From NCBI GenBank assembly GCA_963739385.1, contig CAVUAI010000058.1, positions 62,001-126,000 of the forward strand: a DNA stretch of 64,000 bases, in the 5' to 3' direction. A program made the position numbers and the translations under genes. The notes below the pieces were generated by a model. The model had not been told where the DNA came from. It was given only the letters and a program-made list of their open reading frames with translations, and did no database searches. The DNA comes from VAZQ01 sp963739385 (GTDB taxonomy: Bacteria > Pseudomonadota > Alphaproteobacteria > Rhizobiales > Xanthobacteraceae). Of the stretch, positions 35,748 to 43,338 are shown in pieces (positions within the stretch are counted from its first letter, which is position 1; every line of letters begins with the position of its first letter).

Positions 35748-36724
35748 GACGGCGCGAGGTCATCGCGCTGCTCGGCGGCGCTGCGGTGTGGCCGATCGCG
35801 GCGGCGCGTGCGCAGCAGGCGATGCCAATGGTCGGGATTCTCAGCCCGCAGGCGGCCGGTACAAGTGGCCCGTTCCTGGATGCATTCCGCCGCGGTCTCG
35901 CCGAAACCGGCTATGTCGAAGGCCAGAACGCGGCGATCGAATATCGCATGGCGGGCGGACAACTGGATCGATTGCCAGCACTGGCGGCCGATCTGGTCCG
36001 CCTTCGGGCGAGTGTGATCGCCACCTCGGGGAGCTCGGCTGCGCTCGCAGCAAAAGCCGCGACCCGGTCGATTCCGATTGCTTTCAGCGTTCCCGAGGAT
36101 CCGGTCAAGCTGGGTCTGGTTGCAAGCCTTGCCCGGCCGGGTGGCAATGCGACCGGCATCAATTTCCTCTCGACCGAGGTGCTTACAAAGCGCATGGGCC
36201 TCCTGCGCGAGCTGGTACCCACGGCCGCTCAGGTTGCGGTGCTGATCAATCCAGCCAACCCCGCGAATACGTCGGCCACGCTCACCGAGGTGGAAGCGGT
36301 TGCCCGGGCGCTCGGGCTGCAAGTGCAATTTTTCAAAGCCAGCACCAGCGGCGAGATTGATTCGGCATTCGCGACCCTCGTGCGCGAGCGGTCCGACGCT
36401 TTGTTAGTCGCCGGGGACGGATTCTTCACCAGCCGGCGCGTCCAGCTGGCCGCATTGTCGGCGCGCCATGCGCTGCCTGCGACCTACTCGACGCGTGATT
36501 TTGCGGAAGTTGGTGGATTGATGGCCTATGGCACCAGCCTGACTGATGCGTACCGTCAGATCGGTGTCTATGCCGGGCGGATCCTCAAGGGCGCCAACCC
36601 GGCCGACCTACCGGTCGTGCAGGCGACCAAGTTCGAGCTGGTCATCAATCTGCAAACGGCGAAACTGCTCGGCATCGACGTGCCGCCGTCGCTGCTGGCC
36701 CGCGCCGACGAGGTGATCGAATGA
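35744..36724 (+). CDS. ABC substrate-binding protein, array copy 14 (subtype I)
   Basis: The protein has 326 residues. The signal is MRRREVIALLGGAAVWPIAA then ARAQQ (REV instead of the array's REF). Body: MPMVGILSPQAAGTSGPFLD, GYVEGQNAAIEYRMAGGQLD (Met in place of Trp in the Y-R-W element), DLVRLRASVIATSGSSAALA, ASLARPGGNATGINFLSTEV, and VAVLINPANPANTSATLTEV. The second lobe has YSTRDFAEVGGLMAYGTSLT. The tail VVQATKFELVINLQTAKLLG deviates at two normally fixed positions. ATGA coupling at both ends. Confidence 0.87.
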   Translation: MRRREVIALLGGAAVWPIAAARAQQAMPMVGILSPQAAGTSGPFLDAFRRGLAETGYVEGQNAAIEYRMAGGQLDRLPALAADLVRLRASVIATSGSSAALAAKAATRSIPIAFSVPEDPVKLGLVASLARPGGNATGINFLSTEVLTKRMGLLRELVPTAAQVAVLINPANPANTSATLTEVEAVARALGLQVQFFKASTSGEIDSAFATLVRERSDALLVAGDGFFTSRRVQLAALSARHALPATYSTRDFAEVGGLMAYGTSLTDAYRQIGVYAGRILKGANPADLPVVQATKFELVINLQTAKLLGIDVPPSLLARADEVIE

Positions 36725-37716
36725 GGCGGCGCGAGTTCATTGGGCTTGTTGGCGGCGCGGTGGCCGCGTGCCCGCTCGCGGCGCGCGCCCAATCCAGTCC
36801 GGTGCGGCGCATCGGGGTCCTGATGAACGCTGCCGCGACCGAGATGGTGCCGCAATCGTACGTGGCGGCATTCGTCCAGGCGCTGCGCCAGCTCGGATGG
36901 AATGAAGGCCAGAATTTTCGCATCGACGTTCGCTGGAACGCCGGCGACGCACAACTCGCGCGCATCTATGCGGCGCAGCTGGTCGGGCTGATGCCGGACG
37001 TGATCCTGACCGCATCCACCACCAATCTCACGATCTTCCAGCAAGCCACCAGCACCATCCCCGTCGTGTTCGTGCAGGTCTCCGATCCGGTCGAGCAAGG
37101 CTTCATTGCGAGCGAGGCAAAACCCGGCGGCAACCTGACCGGTTTCAGCCTGTTCGAGTTCTCGATCGGCGGCAAATGGCTCAACCTGCTCAAGGAGATT
37201 GCGCCCGGCCTCGCCCATGTCGGCGTCGTGTTCAACCCCGACACCTCACCGCAGTCGAAATTCTTCATGCGCTCGGTCGAGGCCGCGGCATCGTCGCTCG
37301 GCGTGCGAGCGGCTGTCGTTACCGTTCGCTCCAGCGAAGACATCGAACCGGCTTTCAAGGGCTTTGCGCAGCAGCCGAACGGCGGGCTGATCCTGCCGAC
37401 CGACACCTTCACGCGCTTGCGCATGGAGCTCATCGCCGATCTCGCCAGCCGCTATGGGCTGCCGGCGATCTGCGCGTTCCCCGAGTTCGCCCGAGCGGGC
37501 GGCCTGATGTACTACGGCGCCGTCGTCAACCTGGTCGACCAGTATCGGCAGGCGGCAACCTACGTCGACCGCATCCTCAAGGGCACGAGACCTGCCGACC
37601 TGCCCGTCCAGCGAGCTGCCAAATTTACACTCATCATCAATCGCAGGACGGCCAACGCGCTCGGCCTCGCCGTGCCACTGCCGCTGCTCGGCCTGGCCGA
37701 CGAGGTGATCGAATGA
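36721..37716 (+). CDS. ABC substrate-binding protein, array copy 15 (subtype II, last)
   Basis: At 331 residues this is the longest copy. The signal is MRRREFIGLVGGAVAACPLA then ARAQ. Body: PVRRIGVLMNAAATEMVPQS, LGWNEGQNFRIDVRWNAGDA, VGVVFNPDTSPQSKFFMRSV (FNPDT branch with copies 4 and 5). The PGGN loop is preceded by SEAKPGGNLTGFSLFEF. The second lobe has FPEFARAGGLMYYGAVVNLV, with Tyr for the usual Ser of MSYG. The gene still ends GACGAGGTGATCGAATGA, but what follows is only an 8-codon reading frame (MKSPSRHA), so the signal for a 16th gene is present without the gene. Confidence 0.86.
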   Translation: MRRREFIGLVGGAVAACPLAARAQSSPVRRIGVLMNAAATEMVPQSYVAAFVQALRQLGWNEGQNFRIDVRWNAGDAQLARIYAAQLVGLMPDVILTASTTNLTIFQQATSTIPVVFVQVSDPVEQGFIASEAKPGGNLTGFSLFEFSIGGKWLNLLKEIAPGLAHVGVVFNPDTSPQSKFFMRSVEAAASSLGVRAAVVTVRSSEDIEPAFKGFAQQPNGGLILPTDTFTRLRMELIADLASRYGLPAICAFPEFARAGGLMYYGAVVNLVDQYRQAATYVDRILKGTRPADLPVQRAAKFTLIINRRTANALGLAVPLPLLGLADEVIE

Positions 37717-37967
37717 AATCTCCAAGTCGGCACGCCTGAGATGTTCGCCGGTGGCGTGCGCAGGTCCGCGCACGGAGCAGAGCGGCGCGCAGGCGAATTT
37801 CGCTGGAGCCCGGAGGCGGACTTGGCCATACGCGGCCAGGTTCCAGATGCGGGCAAATGGTCTGCCACAGCCATCGCCGGCTGATATGATCAAGGACGGT
37901 TCCCCTGGATACCACCTGGCGGAAGGAGCGACTGAGCTTGCGGCGGGCCGCCAACCGAGGCGACTTC

Positions 37968-38195
37968 TTACAAATATTGCTCGCGCAGGCTCATCAACGC
38001 ACGCTCACACAAAAGATCGGGGTTACGCTCACCCTGTTTCGCGAGTTCGATAATTCTCTGAGCGACAATTTCGTTGATCTGGTCCTGTCGATCGAGAAGT
38101 CCAAGCGCACAGCGAGTCATCTCGAACGCCACGCCCATGACTCGTTTGGTCTCGCGATCAAATCTCGCACCATTTAGGAATGTGGTGATCGGCAT
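37968..38195 (-). CDS. 75-residue small protein, paralogue of the one at 53.4 kb
   Basis: The protein reads MPITTFLNGARFDRETKRVM, with central LGLLDRQDQINEIVAQRIIE and LAKQGERNPDLLCERAL. It matches the 76-residue product at 53383 in the same order (MPI, F-E, L-DR-D, EIVAxxIIELAxxGER-P, L-ER). A helical fold is likely. This kind of protein is frequent in Rhizobiales, without known function. The preceding 37717-37967 contains no convincing gene. Confidence 0.7.
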   Translation of the reverse strand: MPITTFLNGARFDRETKRVMGVAFEMTRCALGLLDRQDQINEIVAQRIIELAKQGERNPDLLCERALMSLREQYL

Positions 38196-38423
38196 GGCGC
38201 GCGCTCGGTGCAGGCGTGAGCGCGATTGCTCTCAGCCACCGACGCCTGTTCGGGGCCGATGGCAAAACGTAGCGCAAAGTTTCCGGGGGAGTCTGTGCAA
38301 AATTGAACAGCAAGGAATCAGGACACTCGCAAAATTCAACCAGGACGAGCCTCGGAATAGGACAGTAACCCAGCCCCGCAATCGAGCGCCGTCCATCCGC
38401 GCATCTCGCCGAAGCGGGCTCGC

Positions 38424-39731
38424 GTGATGGCGGAACGTGCCGGTGCAAGCATCGTCGCAAGTCCGGCTTCATCCGGCGGGGGCAGCGGCCTAAGGAAGGA
38501 GGCAGCCGGCCCATCCATGATCATGCAGCACGGCGTACTCTTCCGATTTGCAATCCTCTACGCCGCGCTGTTCAGTGCGTTCGGATCTGCCTCGCCGTTC
38601 CTGCCGTCCTTTCTTGCAGGGCGCGGGCTTGGGCCTGAAGAGCTCGGGATCGTGCTCGGCGCAGGAACCGTGGTGCGGCTCATCTGCGGCCCCGTTGCAG
38701 GACGGCTCGCAGACCGTTTTCATGGCTTCCGAGTGGAGCTTGCGGTTTGCGCCATTGTCGCGGGCAGCGCTGCGTTGGGATATCTGGCTGCGGACGGATT
38801 CTGGGCGGTGCTGCTGGTCCACCTGTTGCAGGCCGCTGCGCTCGCGCCGCTGGTGCCGCTCGCAGACGCCTTGTCGCTCGCCCATGCGCGGACCGGACAG
38901 AATGCCGGAGGATTCGAGTACGGGTGGGTGAGGGGCGTGGGCTCGGCTGCATTCGTGGCAGGTACGCTGACGGCCGGGCACGCCGCGGGTGTCTATGGTC
39001 TGTCCGCCATCATCTGGCTGAGCGCGACGTCACTGCTTGCGATCCCGATCATCGCGATCTTCGTACCCGCATTCCCCACCGCGGCGCCGCAGACCCGTCA
39101 TGACGAGCGTCCCGATCATCCCTGGCTGACGCTGCTTCGCCAGCGGGCGTTCGTGTACGTGACAGTCGTCGGCGCGCTCGTTCTCGGCAGCCATGCCGTG
39201 TACGATACCTTTGCCATCATCCGCTGGCGGCAGGCCGGCATCAGCACCGCCACCACCGGGCTGCTTTGGTCGGAATCGGTCGCGGCCGAGGTGGTGGTCT
39301 TTCTGTTGATCGGTCCCCCTCTGCTGAGAGTGCTGAAGCCGACGGGCGCATTGGCATTGGCGGCCTTCTGCGGTCTGGTGCGCTGGGGGGTGATGGCCCA
39401 AACGACCGACATCGCGGCGCTCGCATCGGTCCAGCCGCTGCACGGATTTACCTTTGCGCTCCTTCACCTCGCATCGATGCGCGTGATCACCGATACCGTG
39501 CCGTCCGCTTTGGCCGGAACCGCGCAGGCGGTCTACGGCCTTGTTGGCGTGGGCGGCGCCACCGCCCTTCTGACGATCCTTTCGGGATGGCTTTATGCCC
39601 GTTTCGGAGCGGCCGGATTTTGGGCCATGGGCTTCCTGTGCATTGCCGCTTTTCCTGTCCTGTGGATGTTGCATCGTGCGCTTGCAGCGTTCGGCCCACC
39701 GCTGCCGCGGCCCACGCTGCCGGCCAGGTGA
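38424..39731 (+). CDS. major facilitator superfamily transporter (HcaT/PPP-like branch)
   Basis: The 435-residue protein has 12 hydrophobic segments. The start of the membrane part is FAILYAALFSAFGSASPFLP followed by SFLAGRGLGPEELGIVLGAG, the pattern of the MFS_1-like branch that includes the 3-phenylpropionate transporter HcaT. The conserved GRLADRF loop follows helix 2 and 3. The first 30 residues are polar; ATG 38517 (MIMQHGVLFRF) is an alternative start that would give a normal short tail. It imports or exports a small organic compound not identifiable here. It stands alone just beyond the receptor array. Confidence 0.8.
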   Translation: MMAERAGASIVASPASSGGGSGLRKEAAGPSMIMQHGVLFRFAILYAALFSAFGSASPFLPSFLAGRGLGPEELGIVLGAGTVVRLICGPVAGRLADRFHGFRVELAVCAIVAGSAALGYLAADGFWAVLLVHLLQAAALAPLVPLADALSLAHARTGQNAGGFEYGWVRGVGSAAFVAGTLTAGHAAGVYGLSAIIWLSATSLLAIPIIAIFVPAFPTAAPQTRHDERPDHPWLTLLRQRAFVYVTVVGALVLGSHAVYDTFAIIRWRQAGISTATTGLLWSESVAAEVVVFLLIGPPLLRVLKPTGALALAAFCGLVRWGVMAQTTDIAALASVQPLHGFTFALLHLASMRVITDTVPSALAGTAQAVYGLVGVGGATALLTILSGWLYARFGAAGFWAMGFLCIAAFPVLWMLHRALAAFGPPLPRPTLPAR

Positions 39732-39887
39732 TGCGGCCCAATTCAGGTTTCAACGCGATCACGGCAAGGTGGCGCCGCGCTTTTTGGCGACGACAGACGC
39801 CGAAACAGACGCCTGCCGCTTGCTCGAGGCGAGCATGGCCTCGCGTCCGGGCGGTGGTGCTATCCGTGCAGCGCCGGATGTGGCGAC

Positions 39888-40070
39888 CTAGTCTTCGTCG
39901 TCGGGCTCGCGCACTACTGGCGGCTCCTTGTCCTCTTCGTCATCGTCTTCATCCTCGTCCGCTTCGTCGTCGATGTCATCGGGATCACGCGGAGGCATGC
40001 CAAATGCGGCGAGTGCGGTCGAGTGGATCCAGAGGACGCGGACCTCGTCCGGGATGATCGTCAAGATCAT
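39888..40070 (-). CDS. 60-residue acidic small protein
   Basis: The protein begins MILTIIPDEVRVLWIHSTAL and ends in an almost purely acidic tail (DPDDIDDEADEDEDDDEEDK then EPPVVREPDDED). The hydrophobic start followed by an Asp/Glu-rich tail suggests a charged interaction or metal-binding peptide rather than chance. No family is recognised. The frame is complete with ATG and stop, but I saw no strong ribosome site. Confidence 0.5.
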   Translation of the reverse strand: MILTIIPDEVRVLWIHSTALAAFGMPPRDPDDIDDEADEDEDDDEEDKEPPVVREPDDED

Positions 40071-40468
40071 GACACGGCTCCCAGAGATGCATGCCTACTA
40101 AATTGCATAATGCGCCGGCTTGTTCCGTGCCGGAACATGTTTTCGGTGCGCAGCGGCCAATAGCGGGGCCGCTCATCCTTCGGGGGTCGCGAAGACGCGG
40201 GCACCTCGGATGACGGACGGTGGATCGAGTGGACCGGGATATGCTCTAAGAGCCCAGGGCGAGAGTTCCCCGGCGACGCGGGGTGCGGTCTCGAGGCATC
40301 GACCTGAAGCCGCGACAGCTCGCAGCAAAGCGTCATCCCACTGTCATATCGGAAATTTCGCGCTGACGCGCAGGCCACGGCGGAACACAAGCGCGGCCCG
40401 CTTGTTGCCTTTTCAAAGGGCGCCGCCGCCCAATTCCAATCAACGATCCAACTCCGGGCGAGGATGGG
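40071..40468. other. intergenic stretch with no recognisable gene
   Basis: These 398 bases contain only short frames without ribosome sites. One inverted pair (TTCCGTGCCGGAA near 40122-40134) could be an operator or chance. Nothing else can be supported. Confidence 0.4.
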
Positions 40469-40721
40469 ATGCGTCGCTTCGCAGCCTGCGCGATTTCGCT
40501 TTCGGTTCTGCTCGTGGGATGCGGAGAATCCGGTCGAGCCGGCGAGCCAGGTCCCCCGCAGCGCGAAGCTGGTCAAAATCTGCCCCAACCTTCGCTCCGT
40601 CTACTCGTGGCACGGACGGCTCTACGTCAGGGACGGCGAGCGGTATCGCCACGTGGAGCGTACGCACGATGAATTGTGCGACATGACCGCGAGCTATGAG
40701 GCGCACATGCGCGACCGGTGA
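40469..40721 (+). pseudogene. small lipoprotein gene broken by a C-run frameshift
   Basis: The first frame from ATG 40469 gives a lipoprotein signal, MRRFAACAISLSVLLVGCGE, with lipobox LVGC. The mature part then fits only in the next frame: RSAKLVKICPNLRSVYSWHG, then RLYVRDGERYRHVERTHDEL, ending at 40721. Removing one base from the five C at 40553-40557 joins them into a protein of about 83 residues (GRAGEPGPRSAKLV at the joint). It is either a real loss or a homopolymer read error. It would be a small outer- or inner-membrane lipoprotein of unknown function, closed by a strong hairpin terminator. Confidence 0.65.
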
Positions 40722-40779
40722 GCGCAAACGCGCTGCCAGGCTTCCGCCGTTGAGCGGGAGAGTGTGAGCCCGCACAAAA

Positions 40780-40807
40780 CAAAGGGGCCGCACCAGCGGC
40801 CCCTTTG
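40780..40807. terminator. bidirectional terminator hairpin
   Basis: CAAAGGGGCCGC and GCGGCCCCTTTG form a perfect 12-bp stem with loop ACCA. It stands between the converging lipoprotein gene (ends 40721) and the minus-strand frame ending at 40827, and the A/T tracts on both sides suit both directions. Confidence 0.8.
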
Positions 40808-40826
40808 CCGTCGTGTCGCACGCGGT

Positions 40827-41105
40827 CTATCGCCTCATGTAGAGGTCGCGCTCCCTGCGGATCTGGTCCGCGGTATACGGCGTGCCGGTCGGAATGAACG
40901 ATTTCCATCCGGCCTGGCGGTAGGCCGCTCCGCGCTCGCCGACATTGACCGCGGAGCGATCCATCAGCGCCTGGAGCCTGGGGGCATCGTGGTCAGTGAC
41001 GCGCGCGCTCACAACCGCTCCGCCTCGGCTGAGCCCCTCGGCGTAGACGTCGGCATTAAAGGAGGTGGGCGGCCGAGAGGCGATCGGAACATTCCGATGC
41101 TCCAA
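40827..41105 (-). CDS. C-terminal part of a general-stress-type protein, probably truncated
   Basis: The product has 92 residues from a TTG codon right after an in-frame stop. The text NADVYAEGLSRGGAVVSARV, then VNVGERGAAYRQAGWKSF and PYTADQIRRERDLYMRR, resembles the C-terminal half of proteobacterial stress proteins of the YsnF / general stress 17M-like kind (YAEGVRRGGxLVxARV ... ERGAxYR-xGW). The usual N-terminal half is missing. I read it as a remnant or a trimmed version; function is not known. Its 5' end overlaps the stress-type promoter of the divergent gene at 41139. Confidence 0.45.
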   Translation of the reverse strand: MEHRNVPIASRPPTSFNADVYAEGLSRGGAVVSARVTDHDAPRLQALMDRSAVNVGERGAAYRQAGWKSFIPTGTPYTADQIRRERDLYMRR

Positions 41106-41110
41106 GTGTT
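41086..41110 (+). promoter_or_regulatory. EcfG-like promoter for the gene at 41139
   Basis: GGAAC (41086-41090), 17 nt, then GTT (41108-41110), that is GGAAC-N16-TGTT against the rhizobial EcfG consensus GGAAC-N16/17-CGTT. It ends 28 nt before the start codon. Confidence 0.55.
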
Positions 41111-41138
41111 AGCCGGTAGTCGCAGAAGGTCCATCGCC

Positions 41139-41378
41139 ATGCGTGGCAAGCTTGTCGTCGCTGCCGTCGCCGCCCTCGCGCTCACGCTGTCCGCCGTCAG
41201 CGGCGCCGATGCGCGCGCCAGGAAGAAACATCACTACCGCGCCAACGCACCGTCGATGCAATCGCGCGACGTCGCCCCGTCGCTCGACGGCCGCATCACC
41301 GGACGGGCGCGGACCTGCTGGAACGAGACCTTCGTGTACGACGGCAAGGGCGTGCCGGTCGGGCCGTACTGCCACTAG
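41139..41378 (+). CDS. 79-residue exported basic protein, unknown function
   Basis: Start ATG 41139 has AGAAGG at good spacing. The Sec signal is MRGKLVVAAVAALALTLSAV then SGADARA. The mature part is basic and short (RKKHHYRANAPSMQSRDVAP, then RITGRARTCWNETFVYDGKG), with two cysteines (RTCWNE and GPYCH) that may pair. Similar small secreted proteins are common in Bradyrhizobium-like genomes, function unknown. The EcfG-like promoter directly upstream suggests stress control. Confidence 0.65.
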   Translation: MRGKLVVAAVAALALTLSAVSGADARARKKHHYRANAPSMQSRDVAPSLDGRITGRARTCWNETFVYDGKGVPVGPYCH

Positions 41379-41604
41379 TGAACAGTTTCTCGCATTTCGC
41401 TTTCGGTACCTGCCTGGCGGCATGATCTCATCCGGCGCGCTGCAGCTTTTCATGATCATGCTTTCCGGCGTGCTGCAGTCGAATTGCCTGCCGTGATGCC
41501 TCCGGCTTCTTCGACGAGACCGACAATACTTGCGACAGACCAAGCCGTTTTTTGGAACACGGCCCGTACCAGCGGAATTACCGACCTCAGATCGGGGTCG
41601 CCGC

Positions 41605-41805
41605 ATGCGGTTCACTATCGAAATCCTTCGTGCCGACGAACGCACGCATTCCAAAGTGCTGTTCCGCTCGGCGATCGAAGGAATAAGCCCGAAGTGGGCG
41701 AAGACCAAAGCGGCGACCCTGCTCGATGCGTGGCGCAACCGGGGCGCCAACGGCGTCCGGATTTTGAACCGCAGCGGCGAAGAACTCTATTGCTGGCGGG
41801 AGTGA
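41605..41805 (+). CDS. 66-residue small protein, unknown function
   Basis: The protein reads MRFTIEILRADERTHSKVLF, then a helix KWAKTKAATLLDAWRNRGAN and a final strand GVRILNRSGEELYCWRE. It looks like a compact alpha/beta fold. Starting at ATG 41605 rather than the longer frame gives a normal N-terminus. No family with known function was recognised. It lies in a run of small genes of the stress island. Confidence 0.55.
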   Translation: MRFTIEILRADERTHSKVLFRSAIEGISPKWAKTKAATLLDAWRNRGANGVRILNRSGEELYCWRE

Positions 41806-41941
41806 CAGCCGCGGGCGCGGAGCTTCACCCGTCGACCGCTCGCGCGAACCGGTCTTGAACGCGCTCGCTCGCGTGGAACTTACCACGGCCGCCGACTATT
41901 CAAGGAATGGACATATTGCCGCCGCGCGAGGAGGTCGTCTC

Positions 41942-42226
41942 ATGCATCGGTTTGCTGCCGTGGGGGCCTTGCTAATGCTTCTCCCCGCCATAATCCAGGG
42001 CTCGGCACGGGCCGAACGGGCGCCAACAGAGGAAGAAACGGTCGCCCCGCTGGTCATGAAGCAGAACTGTTGGGGCGGGATCATCAGATATCTCGCCGAC
42101 GAGAAGAAATTCGAGGTCGAGGACGCGGTCTGTGCCGACGGAAGGTTCTATCACCTTGAGTTCAGCGCCGATCTCAAACTCATGGAAAAGAGGATGGTTC
42201 GCTATCCGCTCGACACATCCGACTAG
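41942..42226 (+). CDS. 94-residue exported protein, unknown function
   Basis: ATG 41942 is preceded by GGAGG. A Sec signal (MHRFAAVGALLMLLPAIIQG then SARAE) leads into a short acidic domain with two cysteines (MKQNCWGGIIRYLADEKKFE; VEDAVCADGRFYHLEFSADL) that could form one disulfide. Probably periplasmic. The family is unknown. It stands 170 nt before the first DUF892 gene on the same strand. Confidence 0.65.
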   Translation: MHRFAAVGALLMLLPAIIQGSARAERAPTEEETVAPLVMKQNCWGGIIRYLADEKKFEVEDAVCADGRFYHLEFSADLKLMEKRMVRYPLDTSD

Positions 42227-42340
42227 CCTCCTGCGTTGCGAGCGTGATCGCGTCGGCGCACCGCTCTGCAGGCAACAACGGCCTGTCAACGCGAGTTCCA
42301 TCGACGTGTTGCTTCACCTTGGCGAAAATGGTGCGCGGCG

Positions 42341-42365
42341 GGAACTGCATGCAGCGCGTTGCATT
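42341..42365 (+). promoter_or_regulatory. weak EcfG-like promoter before the first DUF892 gene
   Basis: GGAAC (42341-42345), 16 nt, then CATT (42362-42365), one mismatch to CGTT, 32 nt before the start at 42397. The gene family is typically under general stress control, which supports it. Confidence 0.4.
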
Positions 42366-42396
42366 GTGCTACGGGGGCGACACAACGAGGCCTGCC

Positions 42397-42900
42397 ATGG
42401 GATTTTTCAGCAAGGACATCCGGACGATGGACGATCTCTTCGTCCACACGCTCCAGGACATTTACTACGCCGAGAACCATATCGTGAAGACGCTGCCCGA
42501 CATGATCGAGAAGGCCAGCGACGCCGCGCTCAAACAGGGTTTCCAGTCGCATCTCGGCGAGACGAAAATGCAGATCAAGCGGCTTGAACAGGTCTTCAAG
42601 CTGCACGGCGCCGAGATCAAGGGCGTGGATTGCCCCGCCATCGACGGGATCATCGAGGAGGCCGACGACGTCGCGGGCGAGATCGAGGACCGGCGCGTGC
42701 TGGACGCGGCGTTGATCGGCGCGGCGCAAGCGGTCGAGCACTACGAAATCGCGCGTTACGGAACCCTGATCGCCTGGGCGAAGCAACTCGGCAGGAACGA
42801 CTCCGCACGTCTGCTGGAGCAGAATCTCGCAGAGGAGAAAGCGGCGGACACGAAGCTGACCGGGATCGCCGAAAATTTCGTCAACCGGAAAGCGGCTTGA
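42397..42900 (+). CDS. DUF892 (YciF-type) ferritin-like protein, copy 1
   Basis: The 167-residue four-helix ferritin-like protein starts MGFFSKDIRTMDDLFVHTLQ and carries the family marks DIYYAENHIVKTLPDMIEKA, QIKRLEQVFKLHGAE, CPAIDGIIEEADDV and AAQAVEHYEIARYGTLIAWA. The paired E and E-x-x-H residues suggest a di-iron or other metal site. E. coli YciE/YciF relatives are stress-induced. ATG 42397 is chosen because it matches the family N-terminus; the longer frame reads through the promoter. A paralogue lies 8.5 kb away, and a hairpin terminator follows directly. Confidence 0.88.
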   Translation: MGFFSKDIRTMDDLFVHTLQDIYYAENHIVKTLPDMIEKASDAALKQGFQSHLGETKMQIKRLEQVFKLHGAEIKGVDCPAIDGIIEEADDVAGEIEDRRVLDAALIGAAQAVEHYEIARYGTLIAWAKQLGRNDSARLLEQNLAEEKAADTKLTGIAENFVNRKAA

Positions 42901-42936
42901 ACGGCCTCAGGCACTTGCAGCCTGCGCGTTACGAGC

Positions 42937-42967
42937 CCCCGCCTCGATAGGCGGGGTCTCTCGTTTT
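42937..42967 (+). terminator. intrinsic terminator of the first DUF892 gene
   Basis: CCCCGCC (42937-42943), loop TCGATA, GGCGGGG (42950-42956), then TCTCTCGTTTT, 37 nt past the stop. Confidence 0.7.
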
Positions 42968-43072
42968 CGCCGTCAGGGCGCCCCATGAGGTGTGAGCCGC
43001 CGATGATCGCGCGCTCGCCCGACCGGTTGTCGAGCGAGCGCGCGGCCCCCCGCTCGTAATGTGTCAGCCTGC

Positions 43073-43273
43073 CTATTTCTTCTTGCGCGGGACCTTCTTG
43101 CCCTTCTTGCGTGCCTTGGACAGACCGATGGCGATCGCCTGCTTGCGGCTCTTCACCTTGCCGCCCTTGCCGCCGGGTCCGCTCCTGGCCTTGCCGCGCT
43201 TGTAGCGATGCATCTCGTTCTTGACGTCCGAGCCGGCACTGCGGCTGTATTTGCGCTTGCGCTTCTTCGCCAT
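43073..43273 (-). CDS. DUF6496 small basic protein
   Basis: The 66-residue protein is very rich in Lys and Arg: MAKKRKRKYSRSAGSDVKNE, then MHRYKRGKARSGPGGKGGKV, a helix QAIAIGLSKARKKGKK and a KKK end. This order (K-rich start, GxDVxxEMHxxKxGxxxSG, KQAIAIGLSxARxxG) is the DUF6496 pattern found in many alphaproteobacteria. It is likely a nucleic-acid-associated protein, function unproven. It lies between DUF892 and pyrophosphatase in the stress island. Confidence 0.8.
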   Translation of the reverse strand: MAKKRKRKYSRSAGSDVKNEMHRYKRGKARSGPGGKGGKVKSRKQAIAIGLSKARKKGKKVPRKKK

Positions 43274-43338
43274 CGTGGCCTCCTTGCCTTGCGATCATCC
43301 GCGCCGCGACCCGGCAGACCCGCCGTCGCACGCGAATC

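Larger units (their letters stand above)
23059..37716 (+). other. tandem array of 15 ABC substrate-binding protein genes (PF04392 family)
   Basis: Fifteen same-strand paralogues run without intergenic space. Each stop overlaps the next start by 4 nt (ATGA, or GTGA at the first joint). Every joint keeps nearly the same DNA: GCCGACGAGGTGATCGA, ATGA, then a (G/A)GCGGCG(C/G)GAGTTCATC core. Gene interiors diverge into subtypes called here I (copies 1, 6, 8, 13, 14; MPVIGFL..., VLxPTKFEL tail), II (copies 3, 4, 5, 7, 15; RRIGVLMP, GKWLELLKE, PVQAPTKYEL tail) and III (copies 2, 10, 11, 12; EQPTKFEL-type tail), with copy 9 apart. The first gene has its own GGGAG site; later ones rely on a Shine-Dalgarno inside the preceding gene. 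No permease, ATPase or regulator is present in the window. Confidence 0.9.

Noticed and set aside
23059..37716. Idea that the tandem array is a CRISPR-like or toxin/antitoxin cassette array or an integron
   Set aside because: The units are full-length protein genes with ABC receptor folds; there are no short direct repeats with spacers, no attC-like hairpins between genes and no integrase in the window.
40469..40672. Intact 67-residue lipoprotein in the first frame
   Set aside because: After the signal the frame is Arg/Gln/Pro-rich shadow sequence; the natural continuation is in the next frame, so a frameshift is the better reading.
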